A stretch of DNA of 64,000 nt, from the NCBI GenBank assembly GCA_002633005.1, contig NMRA01000360.1, forward strand, positions 130,758-194,757, written 5' to 3'. The notes under the pieces are model-generated. The model had not been told where the DNA came from. It saw only the letters and a program-made list of their open reading frames with translations, and searched no databases. Below are positions 24,346 through 36,070 of this stretch, one piece after another (the first letter of the stretch is position 1; each line of letters begins with the position of its first letter). The position numbers and the translations under genes are program-made. Origin of the DNA: Phoronis australis. Its lineage: Eukaryota > Phoronida > Phoronidae.

Positions 24346-24511
24346 CTGCGTTCGAGTTTACTGCGAGGATCTGTGCTACTGTTGTTTTCGTGCTGTTTTT
24401 CTGAAATTGTCGTCACCACTTTCCATCGACGAGTATTCTAGGACAAGTTATGTTGTTAGAGAACTCGGTTACGTTGGTTTTAGGGATTGTTAAGTTTGTG
24501 GTAACCTGAAA

Positions 24512-24860
24512 ATGGCTGCAGGAGTCGGCGACCCATATCACAGTGACCGTAGTGACGTGAGTGACGGAGACATTGTTCAGACATGGGCGGAGCACCATAG
24601 GGGGCTGGGGAGCTATAGCCCATGTCATAGCAGTGGTGACGAGGAATTTTTTCACTGATAGTCAGTGGGTTGGTATATGTTTGAGCCCGAGTATATAATG
24701 AGACAGAGTACGCACAGGCACAGGCAGCTGTTGAGAGGAATGAGGCAGAGACTGAGGACAGGCGTGATGGGACGTCTTGGTGCAAATGCACGGCGTGCAC
24801 TGTTATGCCGACCTCAATGGAATGCCTGTGCTGTTTCCACTGGATGGTGACCTGAGCATC
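24512..24860 (+). pseudogene. P2X7 intracellular-tail-like (zinc/cysteine ballast) domain gene remnant
   Basis: A short frame starting MAAGVGDPYHSDRSDVSDGD (24512) stops at 24655. After it comes WYMFEPEYIM, and after a one-base frame change a run ending TEDRRDGTSW, then CKCTACTVMPTSMECLCC. The WCxCxxCxxMPT...CxCC pattern (24778-24840) and the preceding FEPEY are signatures of the P2X7 receptor C-terminal domain family. That family also occurs as stand-alone proteins in invertebrates. The frame breaks make this copy non-functional unless introns remove them. It sits head to head with a THAP gene inside inverted ends. Confidence 0.6.
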
Positions 24861-24868
24861 CAAACCGC

Positions 24869-25566
24869 TTACATACCGCCATGTGACTCCCTCCCCACAC
24901 GTACGTACACCTGGCACCTTCTAAATACCTCCAATACTTTAGACAAGTCCACAATAAACTTATCAAAGTTTGGCTCACCGGCCTGTTCACTGGACGACGA
25001 ACTGTCCACCTCACTGGGTGTCGAACTGGGCCTGTATTCACTGCCACTACTCAACATCGCTGCAGGGCTGGTTAGAGGTTCTGGGCTAGAGACAATAGCA
25101 CAGGGCGAATCACTGCTAGCTCCCAGAATTGCACGCTCTGGGGTACGTTCGGAGGCACAGGTAACAGTAGATGAAGTGCCTCCAGTCACTGTAGTGGCCA
25201 CATCTCGTGGGTCACAACTCGGGAGGCTTCTCGCTTCAAAAATGCACTTCTAGGAGGGGGCGACAGGGCACTGCCGGGAATCAACAGGGACGGTATGGTA
25301 CCCTTCTTCAGGCGTTGTTTTGCAAGGACCTTCATCAATTCAGCGTACATATCTCTTTCGTAATCCGACGGCAGAAAATGCTCGCCACACACTCGGTAAT
25401 TCTCCACTACTTTGTACGTTGCGTTGTCGGGTAACGCTGCGTTGTCCAGACGAACAAGCCAAGTGCGGCGAAGTGTGCCATCTTTTGGAATGCGATGTAA
25501 TGGTACACCCAGAGTGCGCGTGAGACGATAATGAGTACATCCCGGTACACAGCAACTGTGCGGCAT
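24869..25566 (-). pseudogene. THAP-domain gene of a DNA transposon, one frameshift
   Basis: Starting at the ATG at 25566 the protein has a complete THAP domain. It shows MPHSCCVPGCTHYR (first two ligands), RRTWLVRL (the conserved Trp), YRVCGEHFLPSDY (Cys and His ligands) and GTIPSL (a conserved Pro). The frame ends at 25186. An overlapping frame (from about 25201 to 24869) continues with a Ser/Pro/Glu-rich stretch and FDKFIVDLSKVLEVF, so a one-base change near 25195 probably broke a protein of about 235 residues. No transposase core (RNase H fold) is present. Its location between long inverted repeats suggests a transposon cargo or a deletion derivative of a THAP-transposase element. Confidence 0.7.
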
Positions 25567-25667
25567 GTTGACTGACTCGTAAACAAATTTTAAAAGCAAA
25601 CGACGACCGCACTTATCACAACCGAGGTAGAACAATGATTGACTCGACAGCCCACACAGTTATTAGA

Positions 25668-25830
25668 CTATATAAAAAGAAATTGCGCCAAATTCTTGAC
25701 TCCCTAAACGTCACTTCCAGAGTAAGGAACGAGTAAATAATTAAATTACGAAGAGCTATAATTAACTGAAAAATATGTCTGGGATAATCAACGAACCTTA
25801 TTTCTATTAAAAATGACATGAAAAAGGTTG
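25668..25830 (-). repeat. Right inverted end of the THAP/P2X7-tail transposon
   Basis: This is the reverse-complement partner of 24190-24345. Matching landmarks are AACGTCACTTCC, AACTGAAAAATATGTCTGGG and CAACGAACCTTATTT. Confidence 0.75.
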
Positions 25831-25984
25831 TCTTCGTCTTTAAGGCAAATTTTTAAATGCTCTAATATCTGCTCAGTATCTGAGTTCTGCATATTTTTAA
25901 TATGTCGTCAGTAAACAATGAACAATCTATTATATACTACATTCTCTAACATTTTATACATGTTTCTATTTATATTACATTTTA

Positions 25985-26790
25985 ACTAGCCCTCCAAACC
26001 AGTCAAATGCTTTCTTGTAATCCACGGATTAAACAATAAAACTTTACCCTTGATTGATGCAAATAATTATCAAATTAAAGTATTTAAAATGATAATATTA
26101 TCAAACGTGACATACTATTTTTTCTGAATCCTGCCTGGGCTTTATAATGTCATTTGCTTCTGACCAGCTACGATTACAAAGAAATATTTTCCCAGCTACC
26201 TCTAATGGGGAAATCCCCCTATAATTATTCGGATCATACCGACTCCCCGACTTAAGCAAATGGAATGTAACTCTTACTGTCTACTGAGGGATAGACTCCT
26301 ATATCAAATACACTGTTAGATGCACCAACAACAGTTACGTTCAACACCAATCTCTCTGGTCAATTGCGTCACACCATTCTTTACATTTTATTTTCGTGGA
26401 CATGCTGTTTTTATTTATGATCGGCATGTGTCCCGAATAATGTATAAAAGATCGTGCGTCACAATCTCTTTACCAGAGATGAAAAGAAGACCGAGGTAGG
26501 CAATATAAGGTCATTTATTATGACTAATACAATTACAAGTAATAGATAGCGAGTAAAAATAAGTAAAATAAAAATGATAATCTCTGGTAAGATGGGCAAC
26601 AGAAAAGCACCACAAGAGACGGTGTAAGACAGCTCGTGCCAATAGATTATTTTTCACAAATTCCAAAACACTTTAATATTTGCCTGACTAGATGCCTCTA
26701 TTACATGTCGTGACATTTCATTTTGAAACGATTTATTTTTATTCTTTAAAAGTAACTTATATGATTTACGCTTGTCTCCAGTTTCAAGCA
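25985..26790 (-). mobile_element. Decayed LINE (linker and N-terminal reverse transcriptase)
   Basis: On the minus strand, peptides near 26600-26780 read KLLLKNKNKSFQNEM and SQANIKVFWKFVKNN, the linker typical before the reverse transcriptase in many LINEs. Near 26110-26280 the text gives LLKSGSRYDPNNYRGISPL and GKIFLCNR, and near 26000 DYKKAFDWF (RT motif with the first catalytic Asp). Frames are broken and pieces are missing. Confidence 0.65.
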
Positions 26791-27145
26791 AATTTACCTA
26801 GCTAACTCCTCCGTATCTCCTCAAACATATGGATTTCCCCATTAGTGCTGTAACACTCATGTGTAATTTGACGAAGTATCAACGTGGCAGTATTACAACG
26901 GCAGTGCTATAAATCAAAAGTGTAGTTTTTGAGACTGATGGCGAGTTAGTAGCCGCTTTAAAGACTTTTCCCATGGTGACTTGTACGCAAATAATTTCAA
27001 GATCGAAGAGTACAGTGTCGGGAAAAGAAGTCTCTAATAGCGAAACTGGTCGCAATTTGAACACGTTTGCAGTCTATTTTGCAAACAGTATTGTAATTGA
27101 TAATGTGTCCTTAGATGCCATATATGAAAAGAAACTCCAGCTCCT
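26791..27145. other. Non-coding, 3' flank of the receptor gene
   Basis: AT-rich sequence with no supported gene. A TTTATA/AATAAA-like element downstream of the receptor stop is not clearly placed. Confidence 0.45.
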
Positions 27146-28126
27146 TTAGGTAGCCACGCTTGGCAAAACGACTGACACGGGCTGCACCTGTCCTAATTCT
27201 AATGTGACAATCGGTGGAACAATGCTGTTACCATACTGTGACAACCAGTTAGTGATTCTTCTTGAAAAATCCCTTAATACTTTCTTACAAGGGTCCCATA
27301 AGATACACAAGGGAAGACCCCAAGTGATTACTTCATTCACAATATTCAGGAGACTTTCAGTAGCAAGTCCTCCATGTTTTGATAGTATGGCGTTGGTACA
27401 GGCTGTTAAGACCATGGCAATTAACATAGGTAACATTCGTTTGAAGAGCACCATATTTCTCCTTCGAATTCGCTCAGCTGTCCCCGTATCGAACGGTTGG
27501 ATAGTATATTTCAACCTGTAAATCTTTACAGAGTACAAGATACACGTAAGATACAGAGGCGCGACGCCCAGAAGGCCAGAAACAATTCGTGGTAGAATAA
27601 AATCATCAGAAGGCCTACATATTAATGTATCGTCATATAATAAAAGAAAGCGGGTGTTATCTTGGAAGACGAATATCAGACGACGAATGGCGGTAAATAA
27701 AAGTCCGTGGCATACAGGATAACAAACCCATTTAATCACGTACCGCAGATTAGCTTGGTTTGCGTTGAAAAGAAATGGACGATCCAAAGCCGTAAATAAT
27801 TGAAAACTAAGAACAGCAAATGTTGCCAGAGATGCTATATGTGAGAGCAGTCTAAGATCACATGCAATCCGCAATGCCAAATCTAAGGTGGACATAGCCG
27901 CGGTGTCGTTCTGACTTGCTGGTAATGATTCTACGACTGTAGTACTGGCGACAACCGCGTAGCGCAAAAACGCCAAACAGGTCCACTGAAACAACAGTAC
28001 TTGAACGACTTGTCTTTTCTTTTTAAGACTGCGTAGCAACCAATAACAAAGGCCAAAGTATAACAATAGGCCGATGGAAAAAAATGAAGTTCTGGCAATG
28101 ATTAAACTTTTAGCAGTCATGTCCAT
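27146..28126 (-). CDS. Intronless seven-helix receptor, rhodopsin-like orphan GPCR
   Basis: This is the one long intact open frame in the window (326 residues, ATG at 28126). Hydrophobic helices lie at about residues 12-33, 40-62, 92-114, 128-155, 179-202, 228-248 and 258-280. Family hallmarks are Cys89 at the top of helix 3 and Cys170 in the second outer loop, the usual disulfide pair. Asp115-Arg116-Pro117 ends helix 3 in the place of DRY. WGLPLCILWDP in helix 7 takes the place of NPxxY. An N-glycosylation site (NDT, 73-75) lies in the first outer loop. The N-terminus is very short, suiting a small ligand or an odorant-like role, but the ligand is unknown. Single-exon, lineage-expanded receptors of this sort are common in marine invertebrates. 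It has no operon-like neighbours. Confidence 0.8.
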   Translation of the reverse strand: MDMTAKSLIIARTSFFSIGLLLYFGLCYWLLRSLKKKRQVVQVLLFQWTCLAFLRYAVVASTTVVESLPASQNDTAAMSTLDLALRIACDLRLLSHIASLATFAVLSFQLFTALDRPFLFNANQANLRYVIKWVCYPVCHGLLFTAIRRLIFVFQDNTRFLLLYDDTLICRPSDDFILPRIVSGLLGVAPLYLTCILYSVKIYRLKYTIQPFDTGTAERIRRRNMVLFKRMLPMLIAMVLTACTNAILSKHGGLATESLLNIVNEVITWGLPLCILWDPCKKVLRDFSRRITNWLSQYGNSIVPPIVTLELGQVQPVSVVLPSVAT

Positions 28127-29689
28127 AGCAGATCGAAAAGTTCAAACTCTCTTTAATCATTCACTGTACATCCGACACTTTTACAATCACAGAAGGGTTG
28201 ATCGCATCACGTCCATCTCATCTCGACGATCGGTTCAATATCGATCACAACCAGCAGCTTCAGACTTTCTTTATTGCAGTGCCGATCAACAATAGCGAAT
28301 GTGCAACTGCAAATGTGCATGCCCCACACCAGTTTCTCTCTGCTGCATTGTGGGATAGTTTGTATGCCTAGAAGCAGCGTGAGAGTTTCTATACAGAAGA
28401 GATTATTATATTTAGCTGCCGTTTCCAATTATTAAGACTAGAAAAATATGTTACAAATTCTCAATATCTTATTAAAATTATAATTTTAAAAAATTGTACA
28501 ATCCAAGACATGTGCTTATAGTTTACCTGGCCCCGGTCTCCAATCTCCGTCGGTACCGCTCAGGGACGAATCATACTCAGACTCACATTCATACTCACAG
28601 CACTTCATTGCCGCCAATTGACCTATCCCCAGGATTATGACAGACGGCTTAATTGACCAATCAGAACGCAGCATTCTTGGCACACCTTCGTCTGCGTTTC
28701 CAAGCCGCCATTTTACCCGACAAACCACACGCAGTCGAGTAAAACTTACTTTAGTCTATAGCTCAAGAAATTTTCCGCTAAGAATGGGGAAACGGTGTTG
28801 ATATGACGTGTGTAGCACCGAAAGCCGTTATGCTGCTCCAGAATAATATCCCGTCATTTTTTGGCATGTCCTAAGCCGAAAAATGATGTTGAAAAGCGTA
28901 AACTATGGATCAAACTGTACGGCCACACGAGCAGCTGAACTTAGCGATGTTGCTTGATAACTCGAAGGCTATCATAAACACAAATACATTAGTTCCAAGA
29001 TACGCACTTTTCAGCTTGGTGGCTATGGTGCAGGGCTTTCTCAGATTTTGACTCCCGAGTTGGCTACGTCTGACCGCCTTTGTCTCGGCACCTGCTGGAT
29101 CTCAGCACTCTAGCGATAGTCCCCGGAAATTGTTGTTTTCAAGGACATTTTTATTTTACGTTTTTTATTTATTTCAACCTAATGGATATGGATATTATTT
29201 TGTTTCGTATCAGAGGTACAGTTTTGTTATTCATAAACCGTAAGCTGGCGTTCAGCTGAACTTCTCTCCCGGTCAAAATTCAGAGATTCGATCGGCACAG
29301 GGAAGGGCACTGGATTACTGACCGGAACTCAAAGCCTTGGTCGAGTTGTTGTCACTAAAAATAAACTGTTGAATTACTTTTTGACGTGTACCTCTATTAT
29401 ACATTATGTCTGTAGAGTTAGAGAGAGCTCATTTTGGAGTGATTCAAACATGATATTTAGATTTATGAAGCTTTAAAAAAGAGTTTGAGTTATTTTTGTA
29501 AATACCCTATTTTTGCAACTACCACACCAGACTTGTAATCTTTTGTAACCATACCACGACTTAGTGATCCATGTTACCTTCAAAATTAAATGAAAGCTAC
29601 CTTTATGGAATGAAACTACAAAAAAATGCCAAGTTCATAAGAAGGTAGGCCTAATTTAAATGTCTTAATGGTGCAAACGGACAATTCCA
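28127..29689. other. Non-coding, 5' flank of the receptor gene
   Basis: No exon is supported. A segment near 28525-28600 (CCCCGGTCTCCAATCTCCGTC then CATACTCAGACTCACATTCA) recurs inverted near 31865-31925, suggesting a dispersed repeat. Confidence 0.45.
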
Positions 29690-30019
29690 TAGGCGGATTT
29701 AGGAGGGAGGGCAGGGGCCCCAGTCCCCTCCCCTTGGCTGCCACAAGCAAAATGAAACAGCAAGAGCGTGAGGAAATATTGAGTTCAGTAACTAGGACCG
29801 GTAGCAGAAGAGGGGGGGCTCAGACCCCAGATCGCGGCGGAGTCGTGTTCCCGTTGTTTTTTTTAGTCCACCGATAGATATTCTGAACAGAAGGTCCAAC
29901 GGTCTACATCCCTGGCCCCTGCAACTTTCGGGCCGCCTGTGCACATGCAATCGCACTTTGCCCAATTCCACGAGGCAACATATGTTGGGCCCCCCTGTGG
30001 TATCCTAGATCCGCCACTG
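29690..30019 (+). mobile_element. MITE with GGCGGATTTAGGAGGG-type inverted ends and 7-bp target duplication
   Basis: The element begins TAGGCGGATTTAGGAGGG and ends CCTAGATCCGCCACTG. It is flanked by AATTCCA on both sides (29683-29689 and 30020-30026). The ends resemble the CAGTGGCGGAT ends of hAT-like elements, and a relative sits in the Penelope-like element at 44530-44764. It has no coding capacity. Confidence 0.75.
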
Positions 30020-32507
30020 AATTCCAGACATTAATTTTACTTAGACACAGCCCTAGACCTACCGGAGGATGAGATGAGTGTGTAGCTGAGCTATGAACCT
30101 GAATTTTTTGATCAAAATATTTCGTTACAAGATTAGAAAAGCTATCGAGTCGACCTAGTCAGAGACTATGTGTTGTCTGTAATCTATGACCTACTTTACT
30201 CCATGAGTCCCATCAGTTGTGACCTACTTTTCATTTGGCGAAATTTAGCAGACGACAGAATAAAAATATCGGTGAGTCTTCACTGATTTTATTCGAAAGA
30301 TCATTAAATCTATGGAATCGTACAGATTCGACTTTAAGGTACATACCCAGTTTTACAAGAACATATCGTATCAGTGGCCTTGTCATTTGTCAGGTGAAGG
30401 TGGCCCCGAGGCCGAGGGGGGTTCTTCGGATTTTCGCTGGCTCCTCGAGCACTTATATTTTCATCGTCACCTTTACAAATTCCCATATCATGAACGTACG
30501 ATTCACTGTTGAAAAGCATCGCCTCTTGTCTCTGCCGACGCGTTTTCAAATAGTGCAAAAACACTCATCGACTCCACCAGGAACCTCGTTTAGCGACAGT
30601 GTATTTGCCTCTGACATCTCGTTCGAATGTCGGGTATCACGTGACTTTTCGCATAGGGGCGGAGCTTGCGATAGGTTACTGGTGGCAACTGGCGAATGCT
30701 AATCCCATGTCGACGAGTCATTACAAGGGTCAAAAGCAGCTGTGGGGTGGGATTGCCGTGGTTGAAGTGCGTGTGCAACGGTTTGTACAGTTTCCTAAGG
30801 AAAGTTAATGAAAACAATTAATTTGCTTCCCTGTCAGATTTCACATAATAGTTTAGTCATCGATAATTCCTCAATCCCCGAATGATATTCCAAATTTTTT
30901 GCCGATTTATGAGTAGACGTCTCGTCCCGTTCACTGATCGGATGAACTCTGAATGCCTGAAGTCAAGGTTTTTAACTCACGCGCCAAATGTCAGCTAACT
31001 TGATACATCCCGGTAAAATGGTAAGATACGGTTTCGAAGTTTTGACATCAGCATAGGCCTACATGGCAATGGGTTCTATGCAAGAGAGAACACGGGTTGA
31101 CCAGTAACAAAAACTGCTGCCCAAATGTCGACTCGAAGTTTCGGGCTGACGTGAACAGCCAGTTTAGGTAGAAAAGAACACCACCGATGGCAATTAAGGT
31201 ACAAATTTTTGAAATTCGACCTCCCGTCAAAGAAAATGTGCAATTCGAACTCTCCCTTAAAAATGTTGGTTGCAGGCCTGTGATATGGTACTCGACTCCC
31301 GTACCAGGTTCACCGGTTCACCACTGCGTTAATGAAAAAGATAATCAATATGCCGTCAATCGTTGGTGTGACCATGCCAATTTTAGGAGTAATGAGTCAA
31401 GTGTAGGCAGGGGAGAATGGCCCCTGACTAAACCAGACACTGAGATTTTGGCTGCTCCGCTCCGGCCGACTGACTTTCTTTGATAAGCTGTTTCAAATTT
31501 CTTGAGACATTTTCCCTCGGGAGATAAGGAACTCAAGAAGTAAAGCTTATGGCAAATGTATCAAGAAATGGTAGGAGAATATTGTATTGAACAGTTACAG
31601 AACACTCAGCATTCCACTGACGTTATACTCCTGTAATTGTAGTGAGAGCTGACGATAACATAGTTGGTAGGGTAGTCGATGCGAATATAGGGAGCGCTGA
31701 ATCAGCGCGACTTTTCATGGTTTTGCATTTCACTTCATAACTGCCGAGTTTTATAGCAACTCGAGAACGATTCTCAGATTTGAGTACGCGTTTGGAGTCT
31801 ACTCGAAATGTGACATTAAATACTCTTTTTCCAGTAGGCCTACGACTCCAGTGAGCACGATTTTGAGTATGAAATCTCGAGTATGAGTATGAGCCTGACG
31901 GAGATTGCAGACCGGGCCCCGGAGTCACAGTCGACGGAGCCTGGCGGGGGTGCGGCAACGTTGACTTTATTCATTTTCAAATTTCTATAATAAAATACAG
32001 TTGCATGCTTCCTGCACTAGTTATTCGTTTAATATTAATTTTTTGATAAGAAAGCAAATAAAATAACTTTATTGACCGCTTCTGTGCTAAACATTCGTTA
32101 CAACAACACCCGGTGTCACGTAAAATTTCTTCCCTGTGAAATTTCTTCTCATTCCGACCCTGTTGCGCATGCGCGGTATCGAGGGAAAGTTATTTTATGT
32201 CTATAAGGCATTAAATAACTTCCCTCGTGAAATTTATTCCCCAACGAAGACGGCAAAGCACGGCTGTAAAGTAAGCCTAAAACTAGAAGTTCACGCTACG
32301 TGTGTGATAGTGTAACGATTTTGGTCAATTGTCATTCTTATGTTAGACATTGATAAATGAATTGTAATTCAGTAGATTTACTTCAAATCAGTCGCCGGTC
32401 AGTAGGCTTGCGCACATATGGCCTATACGTTGTGATCATGTTTTTGTTTGTTTTATTGTACTCTGTAAATTGTATTATGAGCTAATACTACTAATGCTAA
32501 TAAGCCT

Positions 32508-32509
<2 letters not shown>
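30020..32509. other. Non-coding stretch
   Basis: No supported gene. The inverted partner of the 28.5-kb repeat lies near 31865-31925. Confidence 0.4.
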
Positions 32510-32543
<34 letters not shown>

Positions 32544-32611
32544 CTCTCTCTCTCCCTCCCTCCCTCCCTCTCGCTCGCTCCCTCCCTCCCTCCCTCCCTC
32601 CCTCTCTCTCG
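32510..32611. repeat. (CT)n / (CCCT)n low-complexity tract
   Basis: A pure CT run grades into CCCT and CGCT tetranucleotides over about 100 bp. It generates meaningless Ser/Leu and Arg/Glu frames. Confidence 0.95.
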
Positions 32612-34108
32612 AAACACGAGTACGTTTCCCCGAAATTAAGGCAAACCCCGATCGGGTCCGGAGTATCACCATCAGATATCACAACTTAATTTCAGGACAC
32701 TGAACACATGAGAATGTGCGACTCACCATCATGAAGAAGTTTCATCCGTTCAAACCCCCAGTGTCGCAGATTATACTATACCGAATTGAAGGCATGCAAC
32801 AAGACAAGCTTTTGGCATCATGTTCTTTGACTGCAAAGTCTTCACCAGCGGCTAATGATGTAGAACAGCAATAGCATACATACCCCAACTACAAGAGAAA
32901 ATTCGCAAAGCAATATTATGAACTGTTGCTAAACTCAATTAGTAACAAAGGAAGTCATTACAACTAGTTGCGTACTAAATGGCACAAAATTCATTAAGTC
33001 ACAACAGTATATGAATGCTGAAGAACAACTGTACAATACTCTCCATGAGAACTAGTAACAACAATGAAAACCAACTTAAGTGTTTACTTTAGTAAGGTCT
33101 TAAACACTGCAGGGCTTGCCTTGTAGTTTTTATTCAAATTGTTTGTTCTAGCCCAGATAATTTAGAAAACTGGTAACAGTTTTTGTGATTTTACCTTTAT
33201 TTAAATCAAACAATATATGATCGCATGACTCAGCTAATTAATACCACACAGAAAATATACAGACTAAAATCAAATTCTATTGACTTTCAACATTTAGAAT
33301 TAGAAAATATATCTTTTTCCAGGGTGTCTACTAATCCTAGGCTGGTGTAATCTGTAAATATTTTGGCTCAATGCAGAGACTAGTACGATACTGCACAAAG
33401 TGTACCTAATTATCGGACGGACCCTAAATATCGGACATTACATAAAATATTACTTGAAGCATAATCTGAGAAATATATGACACAAATTTTTGTTCCGCTG
33501 TAATACATTCAATGTCCGGCACTATCTCCCTTTTTTTCTAGCGTTGCCTCGTTTTAATTTTACCGAGAGGGTGCAGTGTAGACCCCCAAGTCAGCCTAAA
33601 ATGGACGATCGCATAAATTTTGTTATAAAAGTTGAAAACAAATTTAAATCTTTTTCCACAATGAAATCATCTAATTGAACTAACAATATGTCACTGTTTC
33701 ATTTTTTTATTTGTTTTTAATCTCAAGTCAAACCCCGGCCGCGCAAGTGCGTGTGTCATGTCAAGACGGCAAAGAGATACTAAAAACTTCAATGAGTTTG
33801 CACGCGCTTTAGTCGTCTGCACTGATTCATCGAAACGACTTTGCTGTCAACAGACTTCATGTTATGGATAATTTTGTTGCGAATGGAGCTGTTTTTTAGC
33901 AGCATATGTCGAAACACTCGATCTGAAATTTGGCCACAAGGTGCCCGCGGCCATTATAAAAAAATAATTAATTGCAGGCGGTCTGACACACGTTGTACCA
34001 GACGTGAGCAGGCCTCGCATGTGGGCCCATTGCACTGATCACCTGGAAATATTTTTATGCTTTATTAATATATGGTTAAAACCGAGCTGAGGAGCTAGAA
34101 ACCTGGCT
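32612..34108. other. Non-coding stretch
   Basis: AT-rich; nothing recognised on either strand. Confidence 0.45.
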
Positions 34109-34114
34109 CAAGGG

Positions 34115-34195
34115 TTTAGCAGTGTGACCTGGTTGGACTCGAACCCACGACCTCGAGTAAAGAAAGCAGGCACTTATCAACCAGGCCGCACTGCC
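34115..34195 (-). mobile_element. tRNA-derived SINE head
   Basis: The minus strand reads TGGTTGATAAGTGCC (A box, 34169-34183) and GGGTTCGAGTCC (B box, 34135-34146), the internal RNA polymerase III promoter of tRNA genes. The spacing is tRNA-like, but the acceptor stem is not closed, so I call a SINE and not a tRNA gene. Confidence 0.6.
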
Positions 34196-34271
34196 TCCTC
34201 CCGCGGCCATTACTTGGTTAGTCAGTTTTCCGCAGTGTGGCGTATAGGGAAACATGCCTCCCGTTCAGTAA

Positions 34272-34379
34272 CGCTAGGACCTCGTTAAAAAGCAAGACTT
34301 CGCGAGATTACGTGAGATATTGCCGTGCATTTTAAATGAGAACACGTGACTTTGACAAGGTTTTAGCTAGGTCCTAGCG
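34272..34379 (-). mobile_element. 108-bp MITE, copy 2, inverted relative to 20.2 kb
   Basis: Same length, ends and inner order as 20198-20305 when read on the minus strand, including TCACGTG and TGCACGGCAATATCTCA-like text. On the plus strand it begins CGCTAGGACCTCGTTAAAA and ends TTTTAGCTAGGTCCTAGCG. The wider context GTTCAGT ... ACTGAAC may mark the true outer ends. Confidence 0.8.
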
Positions 34380-35384
34380 TAGATCCTTGCGTCCACTGAA
34401 CCGCACGCCTGGTGTCCGATATTTAGGTTCTCCAAAGGTTTGCTAGTTGTGTTGTTTAAAGATCAGTCGGAACATAAATGTGTCTTTCGGTGACAAGATA
34501 TAGTAACACAACAATTCGATAAAGGTAAGCCTTTATTTCAGAAAAGAATTTACAAAAATCCGTAGTATTTTCAATTAAATTTAATGCAAAATGTGCCAAA
34601 ACGTCCGATAATTAGGTCACTTGACTTTACGTAGTTACTACAGGTTTTGACTTAACGAACCTTGCTTAACAACAACAAACTTAATTCAATTTTATTATAG
34701 CAAATGTAGCCTCAACAGATTTCACTTAATTTTTTAACCAGGGTCAATTATGATTGAAGTATCACTTTAGTCAACTTACCTAACCGAAACAGCGAAAGTC
34801 CTTGGCATAACTGCCACAACTTCGTACAGCCTTGCGCTGACTCTTCGTCAAAGTCAACGGAAGGGATCCATCCTCCAAAAACTTCTTAACGTCACTCTCA
34901 CTGTACTTGCGATCATGTATCTTTGCAAAAGAACTTCTGGAATATTCGTGTTCGTAGCAGATAACGTCTCAACTGTCTCATTGTAGCGTAGAGTATTGCC
35001 CTGGGAAGATATTTCACGCTCTCAAAACCGGATACCACCCTGGCCAATCTGCGCATGCGCAAAGTCGGAGTGGGAAGAAATTTCACCGGGAAAAAATTTC
35101 ACGCGACACCGGCAACACTGTACACAATCGGTTGTTAAACGATAGAGGTATACATTTCCCATAATGCAACTGCGGCGGCAAATTCAAGATGGCGGATTTG
35201 CACATTCGCTATTACTCGGTATACCGGGCAGCCCAGAGCTCTTCGCAATCGCATAGAATAACATTTGTACACGGGGGCGCTCAGTGAGTCTCCAGTATGT
35301 AAAGGAATGGACGTCTGACGGTGTCTGTACTCTGGGGACCCTCCAAAAAAAACAAAGATTGAGCTCGACTATTCCACGTATACC
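34380..35384. other. Non-coding stretch
   Basis: No gene or repeat that I can support. Confidence 0.45.
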
Positions 35385-36070
35385 TACCAAAACTGATTTC
35401 AGGTGAACAAAAAAATACAGTCTGGAAAGGTCTCACCAGAAATTCAAACCTCACCCAAAATTGAGCGAGCTCAAACATTCGAGGTTCCGCAAAAACATTT
35501 CCATGTGACCAGTACACACTCAACTGATCACTAAATTGCCTAGGCCAGACCGAAATGTGACTCACGATATGCTGATGAAATATGTGAGCTAGAAAGTATT
35601 CGAGGTTCCTACCAAAACTGATTTGAAACGAACAATCGTTCCACACTGAGCTTCGAATGACCCATGACACAAATTTTTCACTCTGGGGAAAGGTCCTCCT
35701 GAAACTCCCAAACGACCCCCAAAACTGAGTTGCCATCCAAGATAGCATAAAAAACAATTCCATATGATTCAGCATATGTTGCTTACACCCACTTTGCATT
35801 GACTGAAAAACATTTTGAGCTAGAAACTCCCCTCACAAAAAGAATGCTGTTGGAATTTTGAGCGAGATTAGGTATTCGAGCTATAGGACGAAACTGATTT
35901 AAATGAACAAAGATGACACAGTGAGCATCGAATTACCCATGACAAAAAAATGCATTCTCAAACGGGCACGCCAGAGACGGAAAGGGATTTCCCATAACTA
36001 AGCTTGTTCATACATTTAAGGTACCACAGAAAGCAATGATTCAGTACTTGCCACGGTCTCTAAATTGCCA
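35385..36070. repeat. Degenerate tandem repeat, about 250-bp unit, three copies
   Basis: Recurring landmarks are CCAAAACTGATTT (near 35385 and 35612; GAAACTGATTT near 35890), GAACAAA, ATGACCCATGACA / TTACCCATGACA, and GGAAAGG followed by CCAGA or CCTGA. Copies have diverged strongly. A 172-residue minus-strand open frame spans two units and repeats FQISFGR / PEISFGR, so it is a by-product of the repeat. Confidence 0.6.

Noticed and set aside
35281-35799. 172-codon minus-strand open frame
   Set aside because: It lies over degenerate tandem repeats and repeats its own peptide (FQISFGR, PEISFGR); no domain, start context or splice support.
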